Source of the DNA: Ruminococcaceae bacterium UBA6434
Lineage (GTDB): Bacteria > Bacillota > Clostridia > Oscillospirales > Acutalibacteraceae
Direction: 5' to 3'
Length of the DNA stretch: 64,000 bases
NCBI GenBank assembly: GCA_002437245.1
Contig: DJOQ01000003.1
Location: forward strand, 1-64,000
The position numbers and the translations under genes were made by a program. The first letter of the stretch is position 1, and the number at the start of each line of letters is the position of its first letter. Below, one piece after another: positions 1-8,002 of the stretch. The notes under the pieces were generated by a model, which had not been told where the DNA came from, searched no databases, and saw only the letters and a program-made list of their open reading frames with translations.

Positions 1-45
1 TACTTCACTTTGTCATTTAAGCGAGATAAGAAAGGAGTTTTTGCA

Positions 46-858
46 ATGCGTAAGATAGGCTTTTGGGCTGAAAAAGAGCCCTCCGAAGAGCAAAAAAACA
101 AAACAGAGCAATGCAAAACCGAAGAAGCGGCGGCTAAAAAGTCGGTGGTAAGAGTGTACTTCCCGGCGAGAGGATTCGCCTGCTCATATTATAACGACAA
201 ATTCGACCTGAAAAAAGGCGACAGAGTTTACGTAGACGGCAAGCTCGAGGGACTTTTGGGGTTTGTGACGGAAGTCAGCTATTGCTTTAAAATCAGGCTC
301 TCGGAATACAAGCGTGTAATATATCGCGTTGACACGGAGATTCGCGGCAAGCTTTATTTACTCGGCGACTTCTTTATATCTTTTGACAGAAATGTAATTC
401 CGAAAGAAAAAATATTGCCGTGGTTTATCAGCCCAAACGCCGAGGACGAAGTTATTTGTTCATACGACGAGGGAATTGAAGCGGAGATTGCAAATACGGG
501 GGCCCCTTATGACGAGCTGCCGTCCGACGACACAATACCGTATTTTTGCATTGATAAAAACACAGTCAGCGCCGTTGTGGATATCGGCAAACCGCATCCG
601 CGCGGAACGTATGAGGTAGAGTTCACATTTGACGGGACAAAGGCAAGCCGTATGACGTGCGGCTGCTATGAAGTCGGATTTTGTATGCACGAAAGCTCTG
701 CCGTTTCGGCGCTTCGCGGAATTTTAACTGCAATAGGAAAAAATGAAAAATTCGCCGAGATGTATAACGAAAGCGGATACGCCGCGCTGATAAATAAAAA
801 CTCCGTACTTGAAAACACGGTAAATTCAAATAAGATAAACTATGTGGAGCTTATATAA
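46..858 (+). CDS. SWIM zinc-finger domain protein of unknown function
   Basis: A 270-residue soluble protein. Near its C-terminus is a CGC-YEVGF-CMH segment, the CxC...CxH pattern of SWIM zinc fingers, followed by a helical stretch as in other SWIM proteins. SWIM domains bind zinc and are used in DNA or protein contacts. The middle part is beta-rich with no domain I recognise; a KKGDRVYVDG stretch looks like a small barrel. The start at 46 is chosen because AAAGGAG lies 9 bases upstream. An in-frame TTG at 10 has no ribosome site. A hairpin terminator follows the gene. The partner and role are unknown; only the zinc-finger assignment is reasonably firm. Confidence 0.7.
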   Translation: MRKIGFWAEKEPSEEQKNKTEQCKTEEAAAKKSVVRVYFPARGFACSYYNDKFDLKKGDRVYVDGKLEGLLGFVTEVSYCFKIRLSEYKRVIYRVDTEIRGKLYLLGDFFISFDRNVIPKEKILPWFISPNAEDEVICSYDEGIEAEIANTGAPYDELPSDDTIPYFCIDKNTVSAVVDIGKPHPRGTYEVEFTFDGTKASRMTCGCYEVGFCMHESSAVSALRGILTAIGKNEKFAEMYNESGYAALINKNSVLENTVNSNKINYVELI

Positions 859-888
859 GAAGCTTAAAACTTCGGCTCTCTCTTGTCC

Positions 889-935
889 ACGCAAAAAGCG
901 GAGCACTCAGTTAAGACCGAGCGCTCCGCTTTGTC
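889..935. terminator. Bidirectional hairpin terminator
   Basis: Arms at 895-904 (AAAGCGGAGC) and 923-932 (GCTCCGCTTT) form a 10-bp stem between converging genes. On the minus strand the stem is followed by a run of five T, so it mainly serves the gene pair to its right. Confidence 0.7.
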
Positions 936-978
936 GTCATTCGCGGCGGTACCTAAGCAAACCGTAACAACACCGCAT

Positions 979-1158
979 TTATTTGTTATCAAATATAAGG
1001 TCAAGGGCGAGCATTTTTCCGCTCGGTCCGAGCTTTACGGGTACAAAGCCGAGATACTTATACCCTTTTGAGGCGTATTCTTCAATCACCTCTCTGTGAG
1101 AGGTAAGCTCCGCACAAGCCACCTTATTGTTGTCATAATTAACTCTTACAAATTCCAT
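979..1158 (-). CDS. Small 59-residue protein paired with an XRE/AbrB regulator
   Basis: A short ORF of 59 codons beginning MEFVRVNYDN and ending LALDLIFDNK. Its ATG lies two bases after the stop of the regulator gene, and a strong AAGGAG site sits inside the last regulator codons, so the two are translationally linked. The segment EEYASKGYKYLGFVPVKLG resembles the strand-turn-strand of small DUF4177-like proteins, but this is only a resemblance. There is no signal peptide or membrane segment. A terminator lies about 45 bases beyond its stop. Being coupled to a DNA-binding regulator, it may modulate that regulator or be its target; this is inference. Confidence 0.7.
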   Translation of the reverse strand: MEFVRVNYDNNKVACAELTSHREVIEEYASKGYKYLGFVPVKLGPSGKMLALDLIFDNK

Positions 1159-1160
1159 TG

Positions 1161-1589
1161 TCAGTTCTCCTTTCCGCTGTTTTCATCTATAAAGTCATTT
1201 GTTCCGCCGCATTTTACAATCGCTATCCCCTGCGTTTTGTCGCCGACAACCAAAAGCGCGTCCTTTTCGGTTATTTCAAAAACTTCAATCGCCTTTTGCG
1301 GCAATCTGATAGTTCCGTTTTTGCCGAGAACCGTCAGCCCGAAAACGTATCTGTCGCTGTTTTCGTCCTCACTTATCAGCTCCTCGATGGGCTTGTTAAT
1401 TAAGGCATCAAGCGACACATTATAGAGCTTTGACAAACGTGCGCATTTTTCTATATCGGGATAGCTCTCACCCGATTCCCACTTTGAAACAGACTGTCTT
1501 GAAACATCTATTATCTCTGCGATGTCTTCAAGCGTGCGCTTGCTTCGTATTCTCAAGGTTCTGAGGTTTTCGCCGAGTTTAATGTCCAT
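1161..1589 (-). CDS. XRE-family regulator with C-terminal AbrB/SpoVT-like domain
   Basis: A 142-residue DNA-binding protein. Residues about 6-60 form a Cro/C1-type helix-turn-helix; the recognition helix region reads SRQSVSKWESGESYPD. Residues about 84-125 (FGLTVLGKNGTIRLPQKA onward) match the swapped-hairpin AbrB/SpoVT fold, known from transition-state regulators. The start has AAGGAGG five bases upstream. A promoter with TTGATA and TACAAT boxes separated by 16 bases lies at 1641-1668. It forms an operon with the 59-residue ORF. Target genes are not evident; the divergent locus starting near 1740 is a candidate by proximity only. Confidence 0.85.
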   Translation of the reverse strand: MDIKLGENLRTLRIRSKRTLEDIAEIIDVSRQSVSKWESGESYPDIEKCARLSKLYNVSLDALINKPIEELISEDENSDRYVFGLTVLGKNGTIRLPQKAIEVFEITEKDALLVVGDKTQGIAIVKCGGTNDFIDENSGKEN

Positions 1590-1640
1590 TTAACGCCTCC
1601 TTAAAATCCGACGACGTGCATATCGTCTTGCGGTAATATT

Positions 1641-1668
1641 ATTGTAACATAAAAATCGGCGGTATCAA
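1641..1668 (-). promoter_or_regulatory. Promoter of the XRE/AbrB regulator operon
   Basis: On the minus strand TTGATA (1663-1668) and TACAAT (1641-1646) are separated by 16 bases, a good vegetative promoter about 50 bases upstream of the start codon. Confidence 0.6.
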
Positions 1669-1708
1669 CCAAAGGAATTTAACAATTCGGGTTAAATTCG
1701 GTTACCTA

Positions 1709-1737
1709 TTGAAAAATCGAATATTTTATGCTATGAT
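1709..1737 (+). promoter_or_regulatory. Promoter upstream of the methyltransferase/hydrolase locus
   Basis: TTGAAA (1709-1714), a 17-base spacer and TATGAT (1732-1737) precede the locus by about 150 bases. A small hairpin with a short T run (about 1815-1836) and the palindrome at 1848 lie between it and the first gene. Confidence 0.5.
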
Positions 1738-1847
1738 ACATTAGGTATTCGGATATTATTTGTTCCGTTACGAAAAAGCAAATTTGAATTTTGCCAAAAG
1801 AGAAAAAATACATCGGCTGCCTCGGAGCAGCTTTTCAAAGGTACTTT

Positions 1848-1865
1848 AGTTAGCAATTGCTAACT
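1848..1865. promoter_or_regulatory. Perfect 18-bp palindrome, predicted operator shared with the NEAT/ECF operon
   Basis: AGTTAGCAATTGCTAACT is a perfect 18-bp inverted repeat just upstream of the broken methyltransferase gene. The identical 18 bases occur at 30459-30476 in the leader of the NEAT/ECF operon. Its size and symmetry suit a dimeric repressor. The cognate regulator is not identifiable here. Metal responsiveness is inferred from the downstream genes (ZIP transporter here, NEAT/ECF there). Confidence 0.7.
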
Positions 1866-1888
1866 TATTGTGCGCTGATTTTCGACAA

Positions 1889-2691
1889 ATGGAGGTAATA
1901 AATACGGGCGAAAAAATCACACTCTTCGGAGTGCCCGAGACAATGCTTCAAACCGTATATGCGAGGTCAAAAGAGAGCCGCGGTCGTGTAGCTGTCCGTG
2001 ACAAAAAGGCGGAAGAAATCATCGGAAAACTGAACTACGACTTTTCACTTGCCGACAAAGACACCGCCATGTACAGCGGCGTTATTGCGCGCACCGTAGC
2101 ACTTGACGGACTTGTTGAAATCGGCTTGCAAAACACAGCGGAGCCGTTGTTGTCAACATAGCTTGCGGTCTTGATACGCGGTGTTATCGCATAAGCGGAT
2201 ATTCTCATTGGTATAATCTTGATTTGCCGGAGACGATTGCCGTGCGGAAAAAGCTCTTGCCCGAAAGCGACTCCGTCTCGCAGATTGCCATGTCCGCTAT
2301 GGACAACTGGGGAAGTGAAATAGCAGAGCAAGATATGCCCGTACTTATTATTATCGAGGGACTGACGATGTATCTTAACAAGGCGGATGTAAAACGCATA
2401 TTTTCGGTGATTGCCGAGCGGTTTCAAAGCTCAACGGTATTTGTTGAAACAATGAACCCGATAACGGCCAAGGGATTCAAGGAAAAATCAATTGATGCGA
2501 GCAATGCCAAATTTACATAGGGTGTAAAAAACGGCAAAGCGCTCTCTGAGCTTTTGCCGAACTTCCGCTTTGTTGAAGAACACAGTCTGACAGAAGGTAT
2601 GGCGGCGTTCATACCAGTTTACAAGGTACTCGGAAAAGTTTCTCTTGTACGCAATATATCAAATAAAATCGTCGTTCTTGAAAAGAAATAA
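1889..2691 (+). pseudogene. Broken O-methyltransferase (TcmP/leucine carboxyl methyltransferase family)
   Basis: Two frames together read as one SAM-dependent methyltransferase of about 267 codons. The N-terminal part (GEKITLFGVPETMLQTVYA) ends at a stop at 2161. The sequence continues one frame over with the SAM-binding motif VVNIACGLDTR and WYNLDLPE. The shift falls in the A run near 2130-2133 and fits loss of one A. A second lesion is an in-frame TAG at 2518-2520, after which VKNGKALSELLPNF continues to TAA at 2689-2691. The family methylates oxygen on small acids or polyketides. The start codon is also doubtful: GGAGG overlaps the ATG at 1889, so the original start may have been just downstream. 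Two independent lesions argue against sequencing error. Confidence 0.8.
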
Positions 2692-2783
2692 CTGTGTGAA
2701 AAATCACACTGCTGAATTTATTTGCCGTCAAAAATTGCCTATACATAATTTTGAGACGGCTGAAAGGCTATGGTGAATAAAAT

Positions 2784-3689
2784 ATGAGTGTTTTTGCGTC
2801 ATTACTTCGCACCGCTTATAAGCTCTCCGGTGCAAAAAAGACTTTTAGACTGCCGCAAGATGAACTGATTAAAGAGATAGAAAAGCATAACCGCCACCGC
2901 GGCGTATTTTCGCCTTCTGACCGCAAGGCCCATTATGAAACGGTCACGGTGAACGGTTTTCCGTGCCTAATCGCAAGAGAAGCCGAAAAGCCGTCGAAGC
3001 GCGCCGTTCTCTACTTTTTCGGCGGCGGAATGGTTATAGGCCCCGACAAGGGCGATCTGCCGGTTATGCGAAAGCTTATGCGAGACACCGGCTGTGATGT
3101 GTGGTTTCCGTTCTATCCGCTTTGTACGGAGCACTGCATAACCGATACATACGCGATGGCATACGAATGTTACCGCAAAATGATTGGAGTATACGGCGGT
3201 GGGAATGTCAGCACCTGCGGATTTTCATCGGGCGGTGCACTGGCTCTCGGCATTGCCGCACACAATAACGCGCAAAAAGAGCCCCTGCCGCAGCCGAGGC
3301 ACATTGTTGCCGTTTCGCCCGGGGAAGTGCCGTGGAACGACGCCGAAAAGGCGCGAATGAAAGAGCTTAACAAAAAGGATGTTGCCGTTGACTACGCCTT
3401 TATGGTAACCGTGGAAAGCTTTATGCGGCACGGGCAAAAGAATGTGCCCGATTATATGATTTCCGGCTCGCGCGGCGATTTTTCCGGCGTGGGAGACATT
3501 CACTTTTTCTATTCCTCCGACGAAGTTCTTTACGGTGCTTTGCCGGATTTTGAGAACGCCTGCAAGCGAGCCAACGTTCCGTACACCGCCTTTGCAAGGC
3601 CGAAGATGGTACATTGCTACTGTATGCTGCCGTACTTTAAAGAGGCGCGCGAGGACTTTGCCGAAATTACGAAAATTTTGAAAAAGTAG
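2784..3689 (+). CDS. Alpha/beta hydrolase, HSL/esterase-like
   Basis: A 301-residue cytoplasmic hydrolase. The oxyanion region reads YFFGGGMVIG around residues 78-86, in place of the usual HGGG. The nucleophile elbow is GFSSG with Ser148 as likely catalytic serine. The C-terminal MVHCYCMLP supplies a candidate catalytic histidine. The length is normal for the hormone-sensitive-lipase-like family, which cleaves esters of small acids. The substrate is unknown. It sits downstream of the broken methyltransferase, probably in the same transcription unit, with a weak GGTGA ribosome site. The loss of the first His of HGGG suggests divergent specificity. Confidence 0.75.
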   Translation: MSVFASLLRTAYKLSGAKKTFRLPQDELIKEIEKHNRHRGVFSPSDRKAHYETVTVNGFPCLIAREAEKPSKRAVLYFFGGGMVIGPDKGDLPVMRKLMRDTGCDVWFPFYPLCTEHCITDTYAMAYECYRKMIGVYGGGNVSTCGFSSGGALALGIAAHNNAQKEPLPQPRHIVAVSPGEVPWNDAEKARMKELNKKDVAVDYAFMVTVESFMRHGQKNVPDYMISGSRGDFSGVGDIHFFYSSDEVLYGALPDFENACKRANVPYTAFARPKMVHCYCMLPYFKEAREDFAEITKILKK

Positions 3690-3807
3690 CCATCGAGGCA
3701 TACGTAAATTAAGAAGCGGATGTCATGAGAGTTTTGGAATAAGGATTACTCAAAAAGCACAGCGGTCAGCCGTCTAAACAGCGGCACCATCAACAGAGGA
3801 TAAAATC

Positions 3808-4416
3808 ATGAAAAAGAATTTTTGGGACAGAAATGCAAAAATTTACAATCGTTTTATGCGCAAAGACTCGGCGGCATACGGGCAGATGTATGAATTGATA
3901 CGCCCTACGGTGCGGAATAAAACGGTTTTGGAGCTTGCAACCGGCACGGGGCTCATTGCCAAAAATATTATGGGCTCGGCAAAGCACATTGAGGCAACGG
4001 ACGCATCGCCCGATATGATTATGCAGGCAAAGCAAAATAACCGCTCCGCAAAGCTCCGTTTTTCGGTACAGGATATGTTTCACCTGCCCTATGCGGACGA
4101 GTCCTTTGACGCGGTTATTGTATCCAACGCATTGCATATTGTCCCGCAACCCGAAAAAGCACTCGCCGAAATACGACGGGTGCTGAAAGACGACGGTGTT
4201 TTGATTGCACCGACCTTTACTCATGCGGAAAATACGCTGCGCGGCAGAATAAAGGCATTTTTTATGAAGTCGGCAGGCTTCCCACTGCACAGCAAGTGGT
4301 CAAGCAAAGAGTATTTGAACTTTTTGTGGCAAAACGGCTGGACGGTGCAAAAAAGCGAAGTCATAAAGGCGTCGTTTCCGCTCACCTATGCGGAATGCGT
4401 AAAAACTAAGGTATAA
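3808..4416 (+). CDS. Class I SAM-dependent methyltransferase
   Basis: A 202-residue methyltransferase. Motif I is VLELATGTGLIA at residues 40-51, followed by the acidic EATDASPDM motif and an LPYADESFDAVIVSNALH segment, matching the Methyltransf_11 pattern. The substrate is not predictable. The gene starts ATGAAAAAG after a weak AGAGGA site. It overlaps nothing but ends one base before the next ORF, a truncated methyltransferase, so both were probably one operon. The 118 bases before it hold no gene I can support. Confidence 0.82.
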   Translation: MKKNFWDRNAKIYNRFMRKDSAAYGQMYELIRPTVRNKTVLELATGTGLIAKNIMGSAKHIEATDASPDMIMQAKQNNRSAKLRFSVQDMFHLPYADESFDAVIVSNALHIVPQPEKALAEIRRVLKDDGVLIAPTFTHAENTLRGRIKAFFMKSAGFPLHSKWSSKEYLNFLWQNGWTVQKSEVIKASFPLTYAECVKTKV

Positions 4417-4417
4417 T

Positions 4418-4633
4418 ATGAAGTTTTTTGAAAACACCCGTAAGCCTGTCGGGCTCGGCGGCAAGTTGATGGTCTTGGCTATGAATATAGGACACAGTTA
4501 TCTTGCGAACCGGTGCTTGCAATTTTTACCTCTTGCGCCCGACGCCTATATTTCGGACTGCGGCTGCGGCGGATTTCACGATATTAAAATTCATAAGAAT
4601 AAAAAGCGGCTGTGCATTACGGCACAGAAATGA
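4418..4633 (+). pseudogene. Internally deleted SAM methyltransferase
   Basis: A 71-codon ORF that starts as a methyltransferase: GGKLMVLAMNIGHSYLANR, then AYISDCGCGG, which is motif I. Right after motif I it jumps to DIKIHKNKKRLCITAQK, which looks like the usual last strand of the same family (a pattern of the type GF.DI.IH.N..GWLC..A.K). The roughly 130 central residues are missing while the frame is kept. The product cannot bind SAM properly, so it is called a pseudogene, although it remains an open frame with a start directly after the previous stop. It may be a relic or a small retained peptide. Confidence 0.7.
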
Positions 4634-4644
4634 GGAAATAAATC

Positions 4645-5445
4645 ATGCATATTGAAGCAACGAGACAAACGGGAACTTTTCTCGGAATACTCATTCCCTT
4701 TCTCGGAACAACTCTCGGTTCGTCGTGCGTTTTCTTTATGAAAAAATCGCTCGGCGATACGATTCAGCGCGCACTTGCGGGCTTTGCCGCCGGTGTGATG
4801 GTTGCCGCCTCGGTTTGGAGTCTACTGATTCCGGCAATAGAGCAATCGGGAAATATGGGAAAGCTCGCGTTTATTCCGGCTTTTGTCGGATTTTGGGTCG
4901 GTGTATTGTTTTTGCTTGCGCTTGACCATTTGATTCCGCATCTTCATATAGGAAGCGAGCAACCCGAGGGTCCGAAAACCAAGCTCGGACGCACAACGAT
5001 GATGGTATTGGCGGTAACTCTGCATAATATTCCCGAGGGAATGGCTGTCGGCGTTATGTATGCAGGTTTTCTCGCCGGAAATACGCAGATTACGGCAGCA
5101 GGTGCGCTGGCTCTGTCAATAGGCATTGCAATTCAAAACTTTCCCGAGGGAGCGATTATATCAATGCCGCTCAGAGCCGAGGGAGAGAAAAAAGGCAAGG
5201 CTTTCCTCGGCGGTGTCCTTTCGGGAATAGTTGAACCTATCGGCGCTGTGTTGACTATACTTGCCGCACAGCTTATAATCCCGGCATTGCCGTACCTTTT
5301 GAGCTTTGCCGCCGGCGCTATGATTTATGTTGTGGTGGAGGAGTTAATACCCGAAATGTCTCAGGGAAAACATTCCAACATCGGAACGGTGTTCTTTGCG
5401 GTGGGATTCAGCGTAATGATGACGCTTGATGTGGCATTGGGGTAA
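4645..5445 (+). CDS. ZIP-family divalent metal transporter
   Basis: A 266-residue inner-membrane protein with about eight membrane segments. The two family signatures are visible: HNIPEGMAVG (residues 127-136) in TM4 and NFPEG (165-169) in TM5, which form the binuclear metal site. A histidine-containing loop (HLIPHLHIGSE, about 95-105) lies between TM3 and TM4. ZIP proteins import zinc, iron or manganese. The start has GAGGAAA nine bases upstream and follows the truncated methyltransferase by 11 bases. Its position behind a palindromic operator shared with the NEAT/ECF operon supports metal-responsive control, which is inference. Confidence 0.88.
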   Translation: MHIEATRQTGTFLGILIPFLGTTLGSSCVFFMKKSLGDTIQRALAGFAAGVMVAASVWSLLIPAIEQSGNMGKLAFIPAFVGFWVGVLFLLALDHLIPHLHIGSEQPEGPKTKLGRTTMMVLAVTLHNIPEGMAVGVMYAGFLAGNTQITAAGALALSIGIAIQNFPEGAIISMPLRAEGEKKGKAFLGGVLSGIVEPIGAVLTILAAQLIIPALPYLLSFAAGAMIYVVVEELIPEMSQGKHSNIGTVFFAVGFSVMMTLDVALG

Positions 5446-5457
5446 AAGAAGTGAAAG

Positions 5458-5499
5458 CTGAAAATTCCGGTATTCGGCACAGGCGTGCTCGGCAGCACA
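5458..5499 (+). pseudogene. Scrap of an NAD(P)-binding reductase N-terminus
   Basis: The frame starting CTG AAA ATT CCG reads LKIPVFGTGVLGST, which looks like the first beta strand and GxGxxGS loop of ketopantoate-reductase-like enzymes, with CTG where ATG would be expected. The family pattern is lost after about 14 codons. No ribosome site remains. This is the only coding trace in the 360-base gap before the MATE gene. Confidence 0.35.
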
Positions 5500-5746
5500 A
5501 AATGCAAGACAAATTATTCGGCTTCTTGCCGGTACGTTCCGTTTCGGTGTTCATCATATCTTCAAGCAAGAACGGCTTTTTGTAAAAATGATTTAAAGAT
5601 AATGATTTGTTGTTTTGGTAGGTTCAAAGATTTGTTTTCTTTTGCGGCTGCCGTATTTTCCGTTATAAAGGTTCAATTAAGTCACCGCCGAAATCGGATA
5701 TTTTTTGATGTTTTACAACAAAATACGCTCTGTTTCAAATTGGCTA

Positions 5747-5777
5747 TTGACAACACAATAACAATAGAGCCTATAAT
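5747..5777 (+). promoter_or_regulatory. Promoter of MATE gene
   Basis: TTGACA (5747-5752) and TATAAT (5772-5777) are perfect boxes with a long 19-base spacer. GGGAG at 5792-5796 is the ribosome site for the ATG at 5809. The long spacer may indicate activator dependence. Confidence 0.6.
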
Positions 5778-5808
5778 ATAGTATAGTTTTTGGGAGAATT
5801 ACTGTATT

Positions 5809-7164
5809 ATGGAACAAAACCTCACAAACGGCAGTGTATTTAAAAATATAATTAAATTTTCGCTGCCGTATCTTTTATCATATTTTCTGCAAACGCTGTA
5901 CGGTATGGCGGATCTTATAATCATCGGTAGGTTTGACGGCGTAGAGGGAACTACCGCCGTATCGATAGGCAGCCAGGTAATGCATATGCTGACCGTAATG
6001 ATAGTAGGACTTGCTATGGGTTCAACCGTAAATATAGGCAGAGCCGTAGGAGCCGGCGACAGAGCGAACGCCTCGGAAAACATAGGTAATACGGTAACAC
6101 TGTTTATGTCGCTGTCGGCTGTTCTGACTGTACTGCTGCTTCTTTTGGCAAAGCCTATCACGGCGGTTATGTCAACTCCGACGGAGGCTGTAACGGGCAC
6201 AATAAAATATCTTACCGTATGCTTTCTCGGCATACCGTTTATAGTAGCATACAATATAATAAGCTCGGTATTTCGCGGATTGGGCGATTCAAAAAGCCCT
6301 ATGTATTTTGTGGCGACAGCCTGTGTTGTAAATATTTGTCTTGATATTGTATTTATCGGGGCTTGCGGTATGGGTCCTCTCGGCGCCGCACTCGGCACTA
6401 CGCTTTCGCAAGCGGTAAGCGTTATAGTTTCGCTCTTATTCATAAAAAAATCAAAGAGCAATATAAGCATTAAAAAGAGCGACTTAAAGCCGAAAAAGCG
6501 CACAATAGGCAGACTGTTGAGAATAGGCATACCCGTATCGCTTCAGGACGGATTTATACAGATATCATTTATAATTATAACAATAATAGCAAACCGCCGA
6601 GGTCTTACCGACGCCGCCGCTGTGGGCATAGTCGAAAAAATAATCGGTTTTCTGTTCCTTGTACCTTCTTCCATGCTTTCAACGATATCGGCTCTCGGCG
6701 CTCAGAATATAGGCGCCGGCAAACCCGAAAGAGCCGTTAAAACAATGTGGTACGCTATGTCGATTGCGGTATCGTTCGGTGTTATCGTATCCGTCGTCAT
6801 GCAGTTTGCCGCCGAACCCGTAATCGGTCTTTTCACATCGGACAAAGCTGCCGTTATATCGGGCGGCAACTATATGCGCGGATATATTTTCGACTGCCTT
6901 TTCGGAGGAATACAATTCTGCTTCAGCGGATATTTCTGTGCCAACGGGAGAGCGGAGCTGTCGTTTATACACAACACCGTATCGATTTTGGCTGTGCGAA
7001 TTCCCGGGGCGTATCTTATGTCAAAGCTTTTCCCGGAGACGCTTTTTCCGATGGGACTGGCGTCCTCGGCAGGGTCGCTTTTGTCCGTTTTCATTTGTCT
7101 CGTTATGTTCTTTGTGCTTATGCAAAAAGATAAGAACAAATCAAAACGCAAAGCTGTAAAATAA
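5809..7164 (+). CDS. MATE-family efflux transporter
   Basis: A 451-residue membrane protein with about 12 helices in two homologous halves, as in Na+/H+-coupled MATE exporters. Typical family segments are the N-terminal SLPYLLSYFLQTLYGMADL and GLAMGSTVNIGRAVGAGD. MATE proteins expel cationic drugs, toxins or metabolites; the substrate cannot be read from sequence. It has its own promoter and terminator and stands alone. A second MATE gene lies at 18505-19821 on the other strand. Confidence 0.9.
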   Translation: MEQNLTNGSVFKNIIKFSLPYLLSYFLQTLYGMADLIIIGRFDGVEGTTAVSIGSQVMHMLTVMIVGLAMGSTVNIGRAVGAGDRANASENIGNTVTLFMSLSAVLTVLLLLLAKPITAVMSTPTEAVTGTIKYLTVCFLGIPFIVAYNIISSVFRGLGDSKSPMYFVATACVVNICLDIVFIGACGMGPLGAALGTTLSQAVSVIVSLLFIKKSKSNISIKKSDLKPKKRTIGRLLRIGIPVSLQDGFIQISFIIITIIANRRGLTDAAAVGIVEKIIGFLFLVPSSMLSTISALGAQNIGAGKPERAVKTMWYAMSIAVSFGVIVSVVMQFAAEPVIGLFTSDKAAVISGGNYMRGYIFDCLFGGIQFCFSGYFCANGRAELSFIHNTVSILAVRIPGAYLMSKLFPETLFPMGLASSAGSLLSVFICLVMFFVLMQKDKNKSKRKAVK

Positions 7165-7178
7165 TTAAAAAAATATAG

Positions 7179-7217
7179 AAAACGGTCTGTAAAACTTTTG
7201 TTTCACAGACCGTTTTA
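7179..7217. terminator. Bidirectional terminator
   Basis: Arms AAAACGGTCTGT (7179-7190) and ACAGACCGTTTT (7205-7216) form a 12-bp stem flanked by A and T runs, between the converging MATE and ABC ATPase genes. Confidence 0.85.
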
Positions 7218-7228
7218 TTGTGTAAAAT

Positions 7229-8002
7229 TTAATTACCGCATTCAATGCTTATCTTATTAAATATTTCGAGGATATCGTCTATCGACGTATTCTTTTTATC
7301 CTCACCCGCCTTGTCAAGTATGATGTTTCCCCTGTCCATCATAACAAGGCGTGTGCCGTACTCCACGGCATAGCGCAGGTTGTGAGTTACCATAACAGCC
7401 GTCAGTTTTTTCTGCTTAACCACTTTATCGGTAAGCTCCATAATTATTTCCGCGGTCTTGGGGTCAAGCGCAGCGGTGTGCTCGTCAAGGATAAGGAAGT
7501 CTATCGGTGTCAGCGTTGCCATAATAAGTGAAACCGCCTGACGCTGACCGCCCGACAGCGAGCCCATTTTCACGTGCAATTTATCCTCAAGTCCGAGGCC
7601 GAGCGACGCGAGCTGCTCGCGGTAGAAATCAAACCGTTTTTTATTGAGCGCAAATGACAAACCGAAGGGTTTGCCCTTATTGTCGGCAAGTGACATATTT
7701 TCGAGTATTGTCATATTCGGGCAATTGCCCATTGAGGGATTTTGGTACACTCTGCCGATATAGGCATAGCGTTCAAAATCTTTTTTCTTATTCACGCATT
7801 TGCCGTTTATAAGAACTTCGCCTGCGTTTACGGGTATACTGCCGCATATTATATTGAGCATGGAGGTTTTTCCGCTGCCGTTTGAGCCTATTACGGAGAC
7901 AAACTCCCCGTCATTTACGGTAAAATTAAAATCGTCGAAAAGGCACATCTCCGTTACGAGTCCGGGATTATATATTTTTGAAATATGCTTAAGCTCTAAC
8001 AT
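7229..8002 (-). CDS. ABC transporter ATPase, TrpXYZ-type importer
   Basis: A 257-residue cytoplasmic ATPase. Walker A is GSNGSGKTS, the signature is SLSGGQRQAVSL, and Walker B with its catalytic acid is FLILDEHTAALD; a switch histidine follows in MVTHNL. It closes an operon after a permease and a lipoprotein of the ABC_sub_bind family, overlapping the permease stop by 14 bases. Known Firmicutes members of this three-gene type import tryptophan or tyrosine. The T-box with a tryptophan specifier upstream supports tryptophan or a precursor as substrate. Confidence 0.85.
   Translation of the reverse strand: MLELKHISKIYNPGLVTEMCLFDDFNFTVNDGEFVSVIGSNGSGKTSMLNIICGSIPVNAGEVLINGKCVNKKKDFERYAYIGRVYQNPSMGNCPNMTILENMSLADNKGKPFGLSFALNKKRFDFYREQLASLGLGLEDKLHVKMGSLSGGQRQAVSLIMATLTPIDFLILDEHTAALDPKTAEIIMELTDKVVKQKKLTAVMVTHNLRYAVEYGTRLVMMDRGNIILDKAGEDKKNTSIDDILEIFNKISIECGN

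Noticed and set aside
3225..3701. A 158-codon minus-strand frame antisense to the esterase-like hydrolase
   Set aside because: Shadow of a gene with GxSxG and normal codon use; no domain or ribosome site.
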